Assembly: GCA_006384855.1 (NCBI GenBank)
Contig: VCJN01001978.1
Location: 33,369-97,368 of the forward strand
DNA: 64,000 nucleotides
From: Tetraselmis striata
Lineage: Eukaryota; Chlorophyta; Chlorodendrophyceae; Chlorodendrales; Chlorodendraceae
Reading direction: 5' to 3'
Part shown: in pieces, positions 1 through 11,355 of the stretch
How positions within the stretch are numbered: position 1 is the stretch's first letter
How the letters are laid out: each line of letters starts with the position of its first letter
The notes under the pieces: model-generated
The model's database searches: none
What the model was told of the DNA's origin: nothing
The model's input: only the letters and a program-made list of their open reading frames with translations
Translations under genes and position numbers: made by a program

Positions 1-1586
1 GTCGGCGGCGGCGCGGGATGGAGCCTGATACCGGTAATCACACCCGGAGCGCTTTGGGCAGGCACGTGCGGCATTCTCAAAACCGACAGCGGAGGCAAGC
101 GCGATCCCAACAGGCAGATCTACGGCTGGAGCGGGGAGTGAAATGCATCAGGCGCAGGGTGGGCGAGGGGTGCGCGGCGCCATTAATCCGGATGGCGGCG
201 AGGGAAGATCTACATGGATAATGTACTGTCAACAGTGTGACAGTACTGCAGCGGCACACGGCAGTGTGGGCCGCCGCTACTTCGCGAGCGCCGTGCGCAC
301 CTGATTGCGTGCCACCGGGAGAATCTTGTCGGCACGGACGGCCGGGGAGTAAATGAGCGGGGGTGTCCAGAACTACCGTTACTGTGCAGAGTATGCAGGG
401 CGCCGACTGACAGCACGATGAAGGGAAGCAAAGCCAACAGCAGCTGCCGCCGCCCTCGTCAGCAAGGGGCGGCGGCCACCCCGCTCAGATGAATCGTTTA
501 TTTGAAACATGCAATCGAGTTGATTTTGCCAAAACAGGGTGCGGAGGCTGTTTTACACCGCGGAACAAGCGCCGGGTTATGGCTGGGAAGGTTCAGCGAA
601 ACGGGGGGGGGGGGGGGGGGGGGGGGGATGGGGGGGAGTCGGAGGAGCCTGCAAGGCAGAAACGGAAAACGGGAGGGCGCTGCCGAAGGCAGCGAGCTGG
701 ACGATGGAAGGCGAGATGCTGGTGGCTGTCCTAAGTAGCTCCCCGGCGGGGAGCACATGGCTCGCGGGCGATGCTGGGGCAGCCCGTACTGAAAAATGAC
801 ACGGTAACGGCAACTTAACCGGTTGAAACCACCAACAGACCGTACGGCTTGCACGAGGACTTTATGTTGGGAAACCCCATAAACAGGTTAAGATAATTTC
901 AAACAGCATGCAATCGAGTATGGTTTTGCCGGTTACACGCGGTTCTTTGACGACTGCGAGCATGGGCAGTTTGCAGGCGTGCCGACGACCAGCCAGACAA
1001 AGGTGGAAGATGTTGAGTTGTAGAAGGGTCTCGCGCCGAGAGGCTGGCAACCTTGATTGAGGCGCAGGCACAGAACATACGCGGATGGGACATGTTGACG
1101 GCGCGAACGCCGGGGCGACATAGGCCGGACGGGTCGTGAAATCAAGCCGCCGTCTCTCGAGTCCCGACGGCGGCAAGCAACAATTGCCGGGCGCTGTGGC
1201 GGCCTGCGACATGAACCGGAATTGTAGGCCAATAGGAACAAGCAGGCTGGCGACAAGTGGCCAGCAGAGTGGCACAGGTAGAACGAGCTTTACAACTAGG
1301 TGAAGTACGGCATGCCGTATGCCACGCGACGGAAAATGTGCACTTGAACCATCGGTGTACATTAAGAAGGGTGGACACGCAACCCCGCGCGACGACGGCG
1401 GTGTACGGCCGCTGCCATCACCTGAAACGCTTAACGTATCTGGGCGCGGGCACATGGGACCCAGTGCTGCGGTAGTCGTGCCGTACCGGTTCTCATGCTG
1501 TGTGTTGGGGTCGCGGTGGCCGGCGACGTCGCAGAAGACCCGCCGATTCGGTAAGTTGTTGGCGCGGGTCTCGCATCGCGGAGTGT

Positions 1587-2012
1587 GATGAGGCGGCCGC
1601 CGCCGCTGCACCAGCGATGGCTGCCGACCGCCTCACAAGTCGCAGACCTACGATGACGCCACCAAATGCATAGGTCGCGTGAAGTGGCGGAGCTGCCCCC
1701 CCCCCCCCCCCCTTCCGGCGGGCAGCTCATGTTGTCAAAGGTGGAATGTCGTGACGTCGGGAACGGCTTGGCCGGCGTAGAGGCTCTGATAGCTTATGCC
1801 GGCCCGTAACGATGCCAGTGTGGTCGGGACGACGATGGTAATGACGAGGCGGCCGCCGCCGCTGATGCACCGGCGACGGCCGTCGAGGTTCCGAACCCGG
1901 AGTCGGACAGGGGTAATTACGGTATAACCACGGAATAGATGTCGAGCACGCCACGTGGTGGAGCTGCCCCCCGGCGGGCAATTGCAGGTTGTCGTGGTCC
2001 TTATTGTGACGA
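1587..2012. repeat. Diverged direct repeat, two ~165 bp copies about 255 bp apart
   Basis: The stretch from 1587 (GATGAGGCGGCCGCCGCCGC) to about 1755 is repeated from 1841 to about 2012. The two copies share the GGCGGCCGCCGCCGCTG start and the block GTGGNGGAGCTGCCCCCC...GGCGGGCA...GTTGTC. The first copy has a longer C run at 1697-1712. It lies inside the interior of the split-direct-repeat element. Confidence 0.55.
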
Positions 2013-2472
2013 CGATGATGCCGTAGGAAGCGTCGGAGACGCGCCGGACCGAGCCGCGCTTCCTACCGCAACCACAGCAAACGTTGCTGCGGCACGGCTA
2101 GAGCGAGGGCGACGAGCCCTCCCAAAACACAGGCGCATGAGCGGCGCGGCCATCCACGTAACGGACCAATTATGTGGGCAGTTTCGTAAAACCACAACGT
2201 GTAACGACCGCCGATGTGACGACGCCATGCTGCGAGGACACGCGGATTGGGTTGAAATGTGTTACGGGACGGCAAACGGCCATCGTGACGACACGGACGT
2301 CCTCCTCCGTCCGCGCCGATTTCTTGCGGCACTTGTTGTTGTTGTTGTTGACAACCGTGACGAGCAGAGGCCGTGTACCGAGCGCATCCGCCTCACCTAA
2401 CCTCAAGAGTGGACTATTGCGAGAAGGTTCTCCACTGCGGGAGCCCACGAAAGCCCTATAAGTCGAAGTTTA

Positions 2473-2526
2473 CCCCCCCCCCACCCCCCCCCCCCCCCGC
2501 CCCCCCCCCCCCCCCCCCCCCCCCCC
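2473..2526 (+). repeat. Poly-C tract, ~54 bp, nearly pure
   Basis: Only an A and a G interrupt the run. It is one of the longest of roughly forty G or C homopolymers in the window and lies inside the split-direct-repeat element. Confidence 0.95.
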
Positions 2527-3150
2527 TCTCAACGGGCACCCCCCAGTCCTAATTCCATATACCGTGCGCATCGCCACCCGGAAACGTCCCCGCTGCAAAA
2601 ACGGAAAACGACTTCGGGCGCACAAGTTGGGGAAAACCACGCTACCGAGGGGGCTGTCTAACGCTGCCGATGATGATGATGATGGCTGTCTAACGTGCGT
2701 GGCGCGGCGACTCAATACCGGGAAAGGGAACCTCGGTGCGGACTTGATCAACCTCTGCGACCCTCGCGCGCACAAGTACGCGAAGCCGCTGCCGAAGGCA
2801 ACGAGCTTGGAGATGGCATGCGAGCTGCTGGGGGCTGTCCCAAGTAGCTCGCCGGCCAGGAGCGCACGACTCTCGAGCGATGGGGCAGCCCGTATTGAAA
2901 CATGATGGCACTGGTAATTTAGTCGGTTGAAACCACCAATCGACCGTACATGTCGCACTAGGATAGTTAAATTTGTTGGGAAACCCCATAAACACGTCTA
3001 CATCATAATCTAAAAGTATCAGCAACGCATGTATTCGTATAACCATAGCGCCTACCATACTCAGACTCTAATCACCTCGGAAGCCTTGCCAATTACCCCG
3101 CCGCATGGGCAGGTGAGGTTAATTAATGATGGCTCAAAGCCCAAGCCCTC

Positions 3151-3346
3151 TGTCTTATAGCCCTGGTGCAGGGCACGGGCGTGGGCCCCTGACGAGGGGC
3201 AGCCGAGTGGGAGGGGCAGGAGGATGCGGTGAGGTTAAAGGAAGTGTGTGGCGCCCGCAGCGCCCGCGCCGCCATGTAGCGGCGCGCGCGCCTGGCGGGC
3301 GCCCAGGATACTGCTGTCGCTGCGCTAGTACTACTGTACTATAACA
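3151..3346 (-). repeat. 3' LTR of the Copia-type element
   Basis: A 196 bp LTR with TG/CA termini that ends at 3346 on the plus strand. The matching copy at 4624-4781 starts with the same CTTATAGCCCTGGTGCAGGG block. The retained ~32 bp that the other LTR lacks shows this is the fuller copy. Confidence 0.8.
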
Positions 3347-3358
3347 TCCCCTCTCAAG
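3347..3358 (-). other. Polypurine tract of the LTR element
   Basis: On the minus strand the sequence TTGAGAGGGGA immediately precedes the 3' LTR start TGTTATAG. This is where plus-strand priming occurs in LTR retrotransposons. Confidence 0.65.
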
Positions 3359-3397
3359 CATAGGCCGGTCATACAGTTGACTAGTGCCCATGCTTGT

Positions 3398-4580
3398 CTA
3401 AGCAACATGGTGTGAGTAGGTTCTGGTAGGGCTTTGATGATGGGCACCATTGAGCATGCTGATGTCACCGGACTGAGAGCGCCGGTTGCTGGTGTCAGCG
3501 GCCCAGTCGGAGTGTGAGTAGACTACGAGGCGAGCCCCCCCCGGTTCAGTGGCCCCGTAGGTGATGCCCAGGCCAGGGGTGCCTTGAAGATGGCAGAGCA
3601 CGCATGAGGTGGGTCTTCTGCGGGGCAGACTGAAACCTTCTGAGCACGCTGACAGCGAAGGCGACGTCCGGTCCGGTGCACATCGTGAGGAAGTTGACAG
3701 AGCCCAGGAAACCAGCACCGATACGGTTCATGGTCCTCTCGGGGGAGCGGGGCCTTGTCGGTGGCGATGGCGCTGGCAAGATGGCGGCGACTGAAGGGAT
3801 GGCGGTGGGCGCTGAGGTGGCTGCGGCAGGTGCTGGCAGCGAGCGGGAAAGCGGCGGGCGCTGATATGGCGGCGGCGAGTACGGGCTCCGATCCGGCTGC
3901 GCGGGGGCCGCAGGCGGCGGAGGCACGAGCTCCGGCTGCGCGGGGGCGGCAGGCGGCGGAGGCACGGGCTCCGGCTGCACGGGGGCGGCAGGCGGCGGAG
4001 GCACGGGCTCAGGCTGCGCGGGGGCGGCAGGCGGCAGAGGCACTGGCTCCGGCTGCACGGGGGCGGCAGGCGGCGGAGGCACGGGCTCAGGCTGCGCGGG
4101 GGCGGCAGGCGGCAGAGGCACTGGCTCCGGCTGCACGGGGGCGGCAGGCGGCGGAGGCACGGGTTCAGGCTGCGCGGGGGCGGCAGGCGGCATAGGCACT
4201 GGCTCCGGCTGCGCCGTTTCGTGCTGAAGAGAGAGCCGGGGCAGGCCATGTGCCTGCAGAACCGCTCGGACGGCGGCCGTGGCAGCATCGTGCGCGATGT
4301 CTCGCATCAGCGCGAGTAGCTGAGACATCTGCTCGGCTGAGGCAGCTTGCTGGATCTGCACGGCGTGCTGCGCCGCTGCAAAGCTAACTTGTCCCCAGGA
4401 GGCAGGGGATAGGAGGCCAAAGGATTGGTCGAGTGCGGGCCACTGGTCGGAGGATCCGCCGGCGCCTGGCGGCGGCGGGGCAGGCATGAGGTCGGACATA
4501 CAAACGCTCACGGAGAAACCGGGCGACATGGCCGGGAGGGCGCTCCGTGCAGGTGGGCGCGGCGCATCGAGACGGAGCAC
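3398..4580 (-). pseudogene. Gag-like proline-rich ORF fused to Copia RT/RNase H remnant
   Basis: The ORF 4580-3546 encodes 344 residues. The first ~117 are mostly Ala/Gln-rich and helical. Next come eight copies of a 13-residue PEPV(P/L/M)PPAAP(A/V)Q unit, coded by a 39 bp minisatellite at about 3890-4205. The C-terminal ~45 residues read like the Copia polymerase stretch before RNase H (GSVNFLTMCTGPDVAFAVSV). The reading then continues in another frame (about 3610-3400) with GLGITYGATEPGGARLV and DWAADTSNRRSQSG, the Copia RNase H region. The frame break and missing integrase make this a broken gene. The Gag assignment rests only on its position after the 5' LTR. Confidence 0.65.
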
Positions 4581-4623
4581 ACAGCGGGAAGCGACGCTGT
4601 GAGGCTAGGAGGGCACCATAACC

Positions 4624-4781
4624 TCTTATAGCCCTGGTGCAGGGCACGGGCGTGGGCCCCTGACAAGGGGCAGCCGAGTGGGAGGGGCAGGAGGATGCGG
4701 TGAGGTTAAAGGAAGTGTAGCGGCGCGCGCGCCTGGCGGGCGCCCATGATACTGCTGTCGCTGCGCTAGTACTATTGTACT
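4624..4781 (-). repeat. 5' LTR of the Copia-type element (truncated outer end)
   Basis: It matches 3153-3341 but lacks ~32 bp and loses similarity at GTACT|TTCTAA, so the TGTTATA start seen in the other LTR is gone. On the minus strand the LTR is followed by GGTTATGGTGCCC, a weak match to a tRNA-Met primer site. Confidence 0.7.
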
Positions 4782-6644
4782 TTCTAATCGGATGAAAGCG
4801 CACGCGCCAGTCGGTGAAGGGCTAATATTGGTGATAATTACAAGACCAGAATAAATCCACCGCTTAAAGCAGTACTAAAAGGTGAACACAGCAAGCCGCC
4901 CACAAACGGCCCGCATTCCGCTCGAGGCCGAGATCACATTGGATGAGTGATGTACGCATGGTTGAGAGTCCGGGCCACGCGTGCACGTGTGTGCGTGTGC
5001 GAGAGTGTTCCACGGACTGCGTGATGTGCAGCTTCAACAACATGATGGCGGACAAATCCGCGCCGTCAGATGAGGCAGCGAGCGCGATCTCGAGCCGCCA
5101 TCAAGCTTAGGACCCCGAGGAAATCTTGTAAGGCCTCCTGGCGAGCCCGGGTGGTGCACCGAATGTCCCGCAATGAGCGCAGAGGGCACCCCGATCGGCG
5201 GCCAAGCATGCGACATCGCGCATAGTGCGGCGCACTCCCTTGCTCGTCACCTCACCCACTACATGTGCCGAAGAGAATGCCCGTGTACTTCGACATGTCC
5301 ATGATTTCTCACAGAGGGCCCTTCAGTCCCGGCTCCGTGTTGTGCCACGCCGCATCCCGCACTGCCGCCCCCGTTGTATGTCGTCCAATAGGGGGCGCTC
5401 AAACCGATCCACTACCGTGGCCGGGGGCACCGCAGTGTATTTGACCCCGTACCGCATAGTCTTGAACTCCAGCAGCGTGGGCTTCAAGCTCCGGGGATCA
5501 CAGTTCCCTGTCACGACGTTGGACGCCGGGAGGGAGAGCTAGTATAAGAAAATGCAAAAATGTAAAAAAGGCTATCTATACCTAACCAAAGCGCGCAGTG
5601 CCGGTATCCTTTTTAGGCGGCTCGCTGTGTTGATATTTAATTCTGCTGTTACAGGGGTGGATTTCTTACTTGCCCTACCTTTTTGGAAATTCACACCGGT
5701 ATCCCTGTATGTGTACGTACTACAGCATTGGCGGTACCTGCACAGTTTATGTTTGGTTTAAAATAGTAAAATAATAGGTTGTATAAGGATTACCCCAACT
5801 CAACATGTGACGGTTTTGTAATACGGGGTAGGGTCGGACTGAGGTAAAGTACTGCCATCGGCGGCAGGCAGAGAGGCGGGGGGTTAGGTCCACGCTGGTA
5901 GCAGCCGTCCCGGGCGTAGTACCCGTATGGCCGTATGGCGAACGGGTGGCTGATATGCTGGATGTCGATGCCGGTGTAGGTCGGCGCACGTACGGACAGA
6001 CTGGTCGCAGCAGGAGGTGCATGTACGCGAGGAGCCACCGCCAGGGCCCTCGCCTGGAAATCGCCAGTGGGCTGTCCACCTGAGGCCACCCACCTGTGAT
6101 CTGGAAGTGTCCCGGCCTTGGCCCGCCCGCGCGGCTAGATCCCGCGCCCCGTTCTTCTCCGCCCAACAGGGCTTATTCGCGTCTCGGCGCCGAGAATTTT
6201 CCTCGTCAGGCTCAGGATGCTTCTGAGAGCCGGCGCCCTCCCGGCCGTAGCGCCTGTCGGACGTTGTTGCAGGTTGGGAACCTCCCCCCCCCCCTCCCCC
6301 CCCCCCCCCCCCTCCTCCCTGTACCTACTACTTCTTGACCCAGTCGTGGCCGCCCTGCTGGGCCATATTCTATGCTGGACATTACGTCACGCTGCGATCC
6401 CTCAGGTGAGGCAGCTGTTGGCACATTTATCTGTTTATCACTACTGTTGCGTGGCATATGTTGGGCGGAATCGTGGTCAGGCCCACCCGCCTGCCTGTGC
6501 CATCTGGTCAGCTTCAGCATAGGACGAAGCCTGGGGTGAAGATTCGGCTATGTCGATGCCCAGTGTGCGGTCTTGTTGCTGTTGCATGTAGTGACTGAGT
6601 CGCTCAACTTGTGCGGAGCGGCTAGGCCTCGCGGGCGCGGTGCT
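4782..6644. other. Intergenic, no supported gene
   Basis: Only short ORFs of low coding quality occur here on both strands. A minus-strand stretch at 5514-5323 is the most protein-like but has no recognisable motif. An interrupted C-rich run lies at 6283-6315. The last ~500 bp presumably contain the promoter and leader of the downstream TPR gene, but no clear TATA box was found. Confidence 0.5.
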
Positions 6645-9581
6645 ATGCGCGCTCGGCCGGCTGCCGCCCCTTCCCGACAGGCGTCCGCCTCCAGGCCGCA
6701 CGTGGCGACCGCAGCCTCGTCTAGAGACTCCGATCCCACCAAAGCGGAGGTGCAGCCCCCAGGCGGCGACTCGGGCCGTGGGGGCACCTCCAAGGAGGAC
6801 ATCATGGCGCGGATCGCGGCGGCCAGGCAGTACAAGGATGCTCAACGGGGCGGCGCCGCGGGCGACTCAGCTGACAGCGCGCCGCCCTCACCAGCGTCGC
6901 CTCCGGCACCCCAGGTACCCACGGCCGACGCCGCGCAGGCCTTGGCACCGGAGGCCCCGGCGCCAGCCTCTGCCAGCGGCATGGATGAGGAGGCGCCTGC
7001 GGCGGAGGGGAAGGGTGAGGAGGAGGACGTCCTGAGCAAGTTCTTCCAGATTGACGAGGAGAGCCGCGCCAGGTGGGTGTGGCCGGCACAGTATGTCAAC
7101 ACATAGCTGCAGCTAGCATGTGCTGAGATACCCCCCCCCCCCCCCCCCCCCCCTCTTCTCCCCACTGGCAGGCAGCAGAGCTCGTTGCTGGATGCGCTGC
7201 AGGAGGCGTCTGATGCGAGCGCGGCGCGCCGGCCCGAGGAGATGAGCGCGGAGGAGAGGCTGTACCGGGTGGGTGCCGGCCAGGGAGGGGGCGACTGGCT
7301 GGTGTGGCGGCGCCTCTGCGCGGGCGTCTGACGGCTGGGGTGTCCCTGTGCGCAGGAGCGCACCCGCAAGGCGGACGTGAAGGCCCAGCAGGCGCCCAAC
7401 CAGGATGCGCTGTATCGCCAGGCGCGACAGGCTGCGGCCGCGGAGGAGGAGAAGGGCAAGGCTGCGCAGGAAGATAGCGGCCAGCAGGTGGGCGCTGGGG
7501 GCCCATCATACCTCCCCCAACCCTGCCCCTCGCTGAGGTGTCCGCTACGGTGATACGCCACTCATGGCAGCGCTGTGGGGCACCCAGCCGGCGCGCTTCC
7601 TGCGGGACACGCTGGCGAAGCAGGCGGCGCGGGCGTCCGGGGAGACTCGCGGCATCCAGGAGGGGCAGCGCATGGAGGTGCGTCACCTGACAGCCCACCC
7701 GGATGCCCGACCATCTGGCTGGATGCCCGCCCCATGGCTGGCGGGCCACCTGTGCGGCGACCTCAGCTGCCCCCCCCCCCCCCCCCCCAAACCTCACCGC
7801 CCCCCTCTTCGCCCCCCGATGCCCCTCGCAGGACTATCTGCTTGCCAAGGAGCAGAAGCAGCGCTCGCAGGAGGTGGAGTTCATCAGCGTGGACAAGAAC
7901 TACAAGCCCAAGGTGCGCCCCTCGGCCAATCGAGAGCGGTCGTCGGCAGTACTCGGGACAGCTTCGTGGCACCGGCGGCGTCATGCCTTCCTCGAGCGCC
8001 TGTGCGGCGCCGAGCCTGTGCCGGGGGCGTGACGCTGCCCGCCGATGCGCTGCAGGTCGCCACGTGGGGTATGTTCCCTCGCCCGGACAACATCTCGAAG
8101 GCATACGGTGGCGGCCGTACCATCAAGCCGGGCGAGGTGGCTGCCCCCGCTCTCCCCCCCCGCCCCTGTTCCCCTCCCCCTTCCACCCCGCTGATGGTGC
8201 GCTCTCTACCACTCTCGGCCATGGTACCTTGAGCTCACCCTCACCTCTGCCTCCCCCCCCCCGGGGCCCCTGTCTTCGATCCATCAGACTATGGAGTCTG
8301 ACGATGACAGGAAGGAGCGCGAGGGCCGAGTAAAAGACCGCATCCGGGATTACAAGGTAGGGATACGGGGAGTGGAGAGAATGGAGGGGGGGGGGAGGAG
8401 TGTGCCCGCATGGTAAACGGCGGCTGTATCACGACAGCGTACCGCCCGGGCGTCCTCTACGCCTGGCAGATCTCGCAGGGCCTGCTGATCGACGAAGCCA
8501 CGGAAATGCGGTGCCAGGAGCTGTACGACCGTGGCATGGCGCTCATGAAGGTGGGCCGCCGCTCGTCCGCCCATGCCCCGGCGCGCCCTGCCTTGCCTAC
8601 GGAAGGGACGGCATCCTGAGAGTGGGGCTGCGTGCTGGGCGTGCCTCGCAGGCGGGGCAGCTGGCCGCAGCAGCAGACATTTTTGGTGAGATGCAGGGGC
8701 TGGTGGTGCTCAACAGCTCCTGGGGTGGGCGCAGCCGCCTGCAGCGAGCGCTGTGCCTCGACTCCCTCGCTCGTACGGACGAGGCCAAGGAGCTGTACCA
8801 GCAGATCCGCAACCACCCCGAGGTACGGGCACCAGGACAGCCATCCCCCGCCAGGCAGCTGGCGTCCCTTACACCACTGCGGAAGCATTGCTGACAGTGG
8901 GGGGCAAATGCGCATGTGCCACAGCAATCTGATTTAAAAAACCGAGGAATGTTGAAGGTAACTGAATCATTTACTCGGAATTTGGCCGTTGCGCTGCGGG
9001 TACCGTATCGCGGCAGGTGGGATACCGAACACCAGCCGGACTATAGGCGCGAAGCGTTTCGGCAGTCGAAAGAGTGGGGCTCCCGATGGTTCGGGGCTCG
9101 ACTGACGCTCATCAAGCCCGGGGAGGGGAGATTTAGGGCAAAGGGTGCCAAAGACCGTATGTTGTTCGTTTAATGAGTTTCGGTCTAGATACAATAAACA
9201 GATGTTTCATCATATTGCGTATGGTATTCTTTTACATTCCGTGATTTTGGTCGTCCAGAAAGGAGGGACCATCCTTAATATGCGAATTAATATAAAACCG
9301 TTTGCTGCGTGCGCGGCCGGCAGGGTGCGGTGGCCAAGCAGGCCAAGCAGATGATGTTCGGCATCACCTCGATGGACTACCTCAAGACGCACACGATATC
9401 GTACCGAGTCCGCAGCGATGACTACGCGCAGTACTTCGAGCGCATCCGGAGCGACTGGGACAGCGTGTACGTGGGCAGCGAGGAGGAGGACGCAGCGGCG
9501 CTGGCGTGGCAGAGCGCCCTCGCGCTCGCAGTCATGCTGTCCCCTGTTGTCGCTGTTGGTGCATACGTAGTCACGAAGTAA
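6645..9581 (+). CDS. Plastid TPR protein, LPA1/REP27-like
   Basis: Ten exons give a ~495-residue protein: 6645-7072, 7172-7268, 7356-7487, 7588-7677, 7832-7912, 8056-8136, 8288-8356, 8470-8550 (or from 8479), 8652-8822 and 9324-9581. All joins are GT-AG and in frame. The N-terminus (MRARPAAAPSRQASASRP) is Arg/Ala/Ser-rich like a chloroplast transit peptide. An upstream in-frame ATG at 6573 is the alternative start. An acidic, low-complexity middle is followed by VATWGMFPRPDNISKAYGGG, a TPR-like helical region (ELYDRGMALMKAGQLAAAAD, then RTDEAKELYQQIRNHPE), and a C-terminal hydrophobic helix (LALAVMLSPVVAVGAYVV). This order fits, from memory, the LPA1/REP27 family of thylakoid TPR proteins that help photosystem II assembly or D1 repair. 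The exon structure is strong; the exact ortholog is uncertain. Confidence 0.75.
7131..7153 (+). repeat. Poly-C tract in intron 1 of the TPR gene
   Basis: A pure C run lies about 18 bp upstream of the acceptor (CTTCTCCCCACTGGCAG), where a polypyrimidine tract is expected. Confidence 0.9.
8823..9323 (+). other. Long intron 9 of the TPR gene
   Basis: At 501 bp this is much longer than the other introns of the gene (about 85-155 bp). It is less GC-rich than the flanking exons and includes AT-rich stretches near 8930-8950 and 9170-9300, which suggests inserted DNA. No element ends were identified. Confidence 0.5.
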
Positions 9582-11165
9582 GCTGTGCCGGGGTGCAGGG
9601 GGGGTGGGGGGTGGGGAGGCGGGGGATGCCCTTTGGAGGGCGCTTCCGGTTCCCATAGACGGTGCAGTGGCTCACTGCATGAATGCAACGACACGGCATG
9701 AGGGAATGGAACACAAACTTGCGCTTGGGGCGGGGTTGCACAGGCTGGCTTTGGCTCCATTCATGCCATGCATACACTTACTTTTTGGGAGTGATGCCCC
9801 TGGAATGCCTGTGAAATCACTTCGCCGACATGTTATCCACAAGGTGACATCCGATCATTGTGATACGCTTTCACATTCAACAACGTGCACGTGGTGTGTC
9901 ATCACTTGTGGACATACTCGGCCAAAGATATAGCAACCGTGTGAAAAGATTGAGCCCAGTATTGTTCAATTAGAGAAGTAAATCTTGCTTGCCACTTGGT
10001 GTGATGATTTGGAAGCCTTTGTGGGCGGGGCAACAGTCTCACAGCCAAGGGCATCGCTCGGACAACATGCTAGCCTGCCAGCTCACTCGGGCAAGTGTTG
10101 TTTGAATAGGACCACACTCCAAGCAACGGCGCATGACATGCGCTGCGCACAGTCCTGCTGGGCAGAAGGGTGCATCGTGCAACATGATGCTGCAGCGATT
10201 CCAAGTTTCTGCATCATCCGCTACTTTACACACAACACACAAGCACACACACACAGAGAAACAGACACACACACTCGCGCGCGCGAAAGCGCTACTGCGC
10301 CCCCACTGCCTGGCCCCTGTAGAGGTCATGCTCAGGCTCCGTAAATCTGTGGCGCAAATGCTGCCCGCCTCTCCTCATATAAGTCGCACAGGCCATCAGT
10401 TCGTTTTTCCATCGAAACATACGGCTATGCTTTGTGTGCGCCTTGTCTATTTTTGCAGCCACCGACGAGCCCTGTGGTCGTCTGGGTCACAGTAGCTAGC
10501 GCCACGCGAGGAGCTACTAGAGCTCTGCTGCACTTTGCTTGCTCACTTCAACAAGCGAGATGGATGTTATGTGCTGCTTATTGCTTGTCGTCATGGAACG
10601 AGTTGTTGGGCGCACACTATCATTCATTCCCAAGCCCCAATGGAATCATGCAACGATGCTGTTATGTACATCCTGTAAGTTCACTCAGGAAATTTGATAA
10701 ATATTCATTGTATTTAGCACATGTAACCGCGGTACTATATTTAGTACGACGACTGTCACCTTCGCGTAGAAGATTTTTTCATTCCCGTTTTGCGCAATTC
10801 TAAGTGTTACTTTTGCTCATATTGACTGTATCGGAGCTGTCGCGCCTTCACAGGGCGGGCCTTAGCTGTGGTGCTGCGAAATAAGCTGGTTCTGCCTAGT
10901 TAATGAAGACCATCCTAGCTAGCAGCAGACCATCCTAGAGACGCTAGCAGCAGTCACCCTGTTCCGGGGCGGGAAGAAAACGATGGCGACTGCATATCTT
11001 GTCACAGATAGAGCGGTGGAACACAACTATCGTCTGACATGTAGTTTACATCCACATTTCTACAATGTAGCTAATATACCAAAAAACAACCTAAAATTGT
11101 ATTGTACATATCTATATTATCGCCGTGGTGCCGTAGTAGTGTCCCTGGCTGCTGGCACCAGCGGT
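9582..11165. other. Intergenic, no supported gene
   Basis: It contains the 3' flank of the TPR gene, a CA-rich microsatellite at about 10230-10275, and AT-richer DNA from about 10670. TGTAA, the usual green-algal poly(A) signal, appears at about 10674 and 10722, far from the stop codon. No coding pattern was recognised. Confidence 0.5.
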
Positions 11166-11355
11166 ATGATCTAAACTAGTTTATGGGGTTTCCTCCCTTG
11201 GGACCTAACCGCTTTTCAGCTACAAGTGCTGTTCAGTGGTACGGGAACTAGGCACCTGTCGTTGCGCCCTTTTTGGGTGCAGCACGAGTAGACATAAAAG
11301 CAGCCATAACAACTGAGCCTGCCATCTTCCAGTTTTCGCTGCGTTCCACGCAGCG
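11166..11355 (+). repeat. Left terminal repeat A1 of the YR element
   Basis: It begins ATGATCTAAACTAGTTTATG and ends GTTCCACGCAGCG. It differs from A2 (14116-14303) at scattered positions only, including a 3-base indel after CCTCCCTTG. Confidence 0.8.

Larger units (their letters stand above)
508..3030 (-). mobile_element. Split-direct-repeat (YR-type) retroelement, non-autonomous
   Basis: A ~230 bp block at about 678-906 recurs in the same orientation at about 2786-3027. Both copies share a GGGAAACCCCATAAAC core. A second, ~25 bp block that starts CATGCAATCGAGT occurs at 508 and again at 907. Read on the minus strand the order is A1 - interior - B1 - A2 - B2, which is the split-direct-repeat layout of PAT/Kangaroo/Ngaro elements. 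The triplet CAT (ATG in sense) sits at 508-510, 907-909 and 3028-3030, that is, at both ends and at the B1/A2 junction. The A block resembles the A repeat of the element at 11.2-14.4 kb. The interior (930-2780) shows no reverse transcriptase or recombinase I can recognise, so the copy is probably dependent on others. The repeat layout is seen directly; the family assignment is inferred. Confidence 0.6.
3151..4781 (-). mobile_element. Miniature Copia-type LTR retrotransposon
   Basis: Two direct repeats bound this ~1.63 kb segment: 3151-3346 (196 bp, TG...CA ends) and about 4624-4781. They are nearly identical except for a ~32 bp deletion between short TGT repeats in the right copy and loss of its outer end. 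In minus-strand sense the purine-rich tract GAGAGGGGA directly abuts the 3' LTR start TGTTATAG, the expected position of a polypurine tract (3347-3358). Between the LTRs are a proline-rich Gag-like ORF and a short remnant of Copia polymerase/RNase H. Integrase and most of the reverse transcriptase are missing. LTRs, tract and remnant agree on minus orientation. This is an internally deleted, probably non-autonomous copy. Confidence 0.8.

Noticed and set aside
862-1611. 249-codon minus-strand ORF with some hydrophobic stretches
   Set aside because: No domain, composition unlike the real genes, and it crosses the B1/A2 repeat boundary of the retroelement.
5225-5542. 105-codon plus ORF and its minus-strand counterpart
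   Set aside because: No motif or neighbour support; cannot be told from chance.
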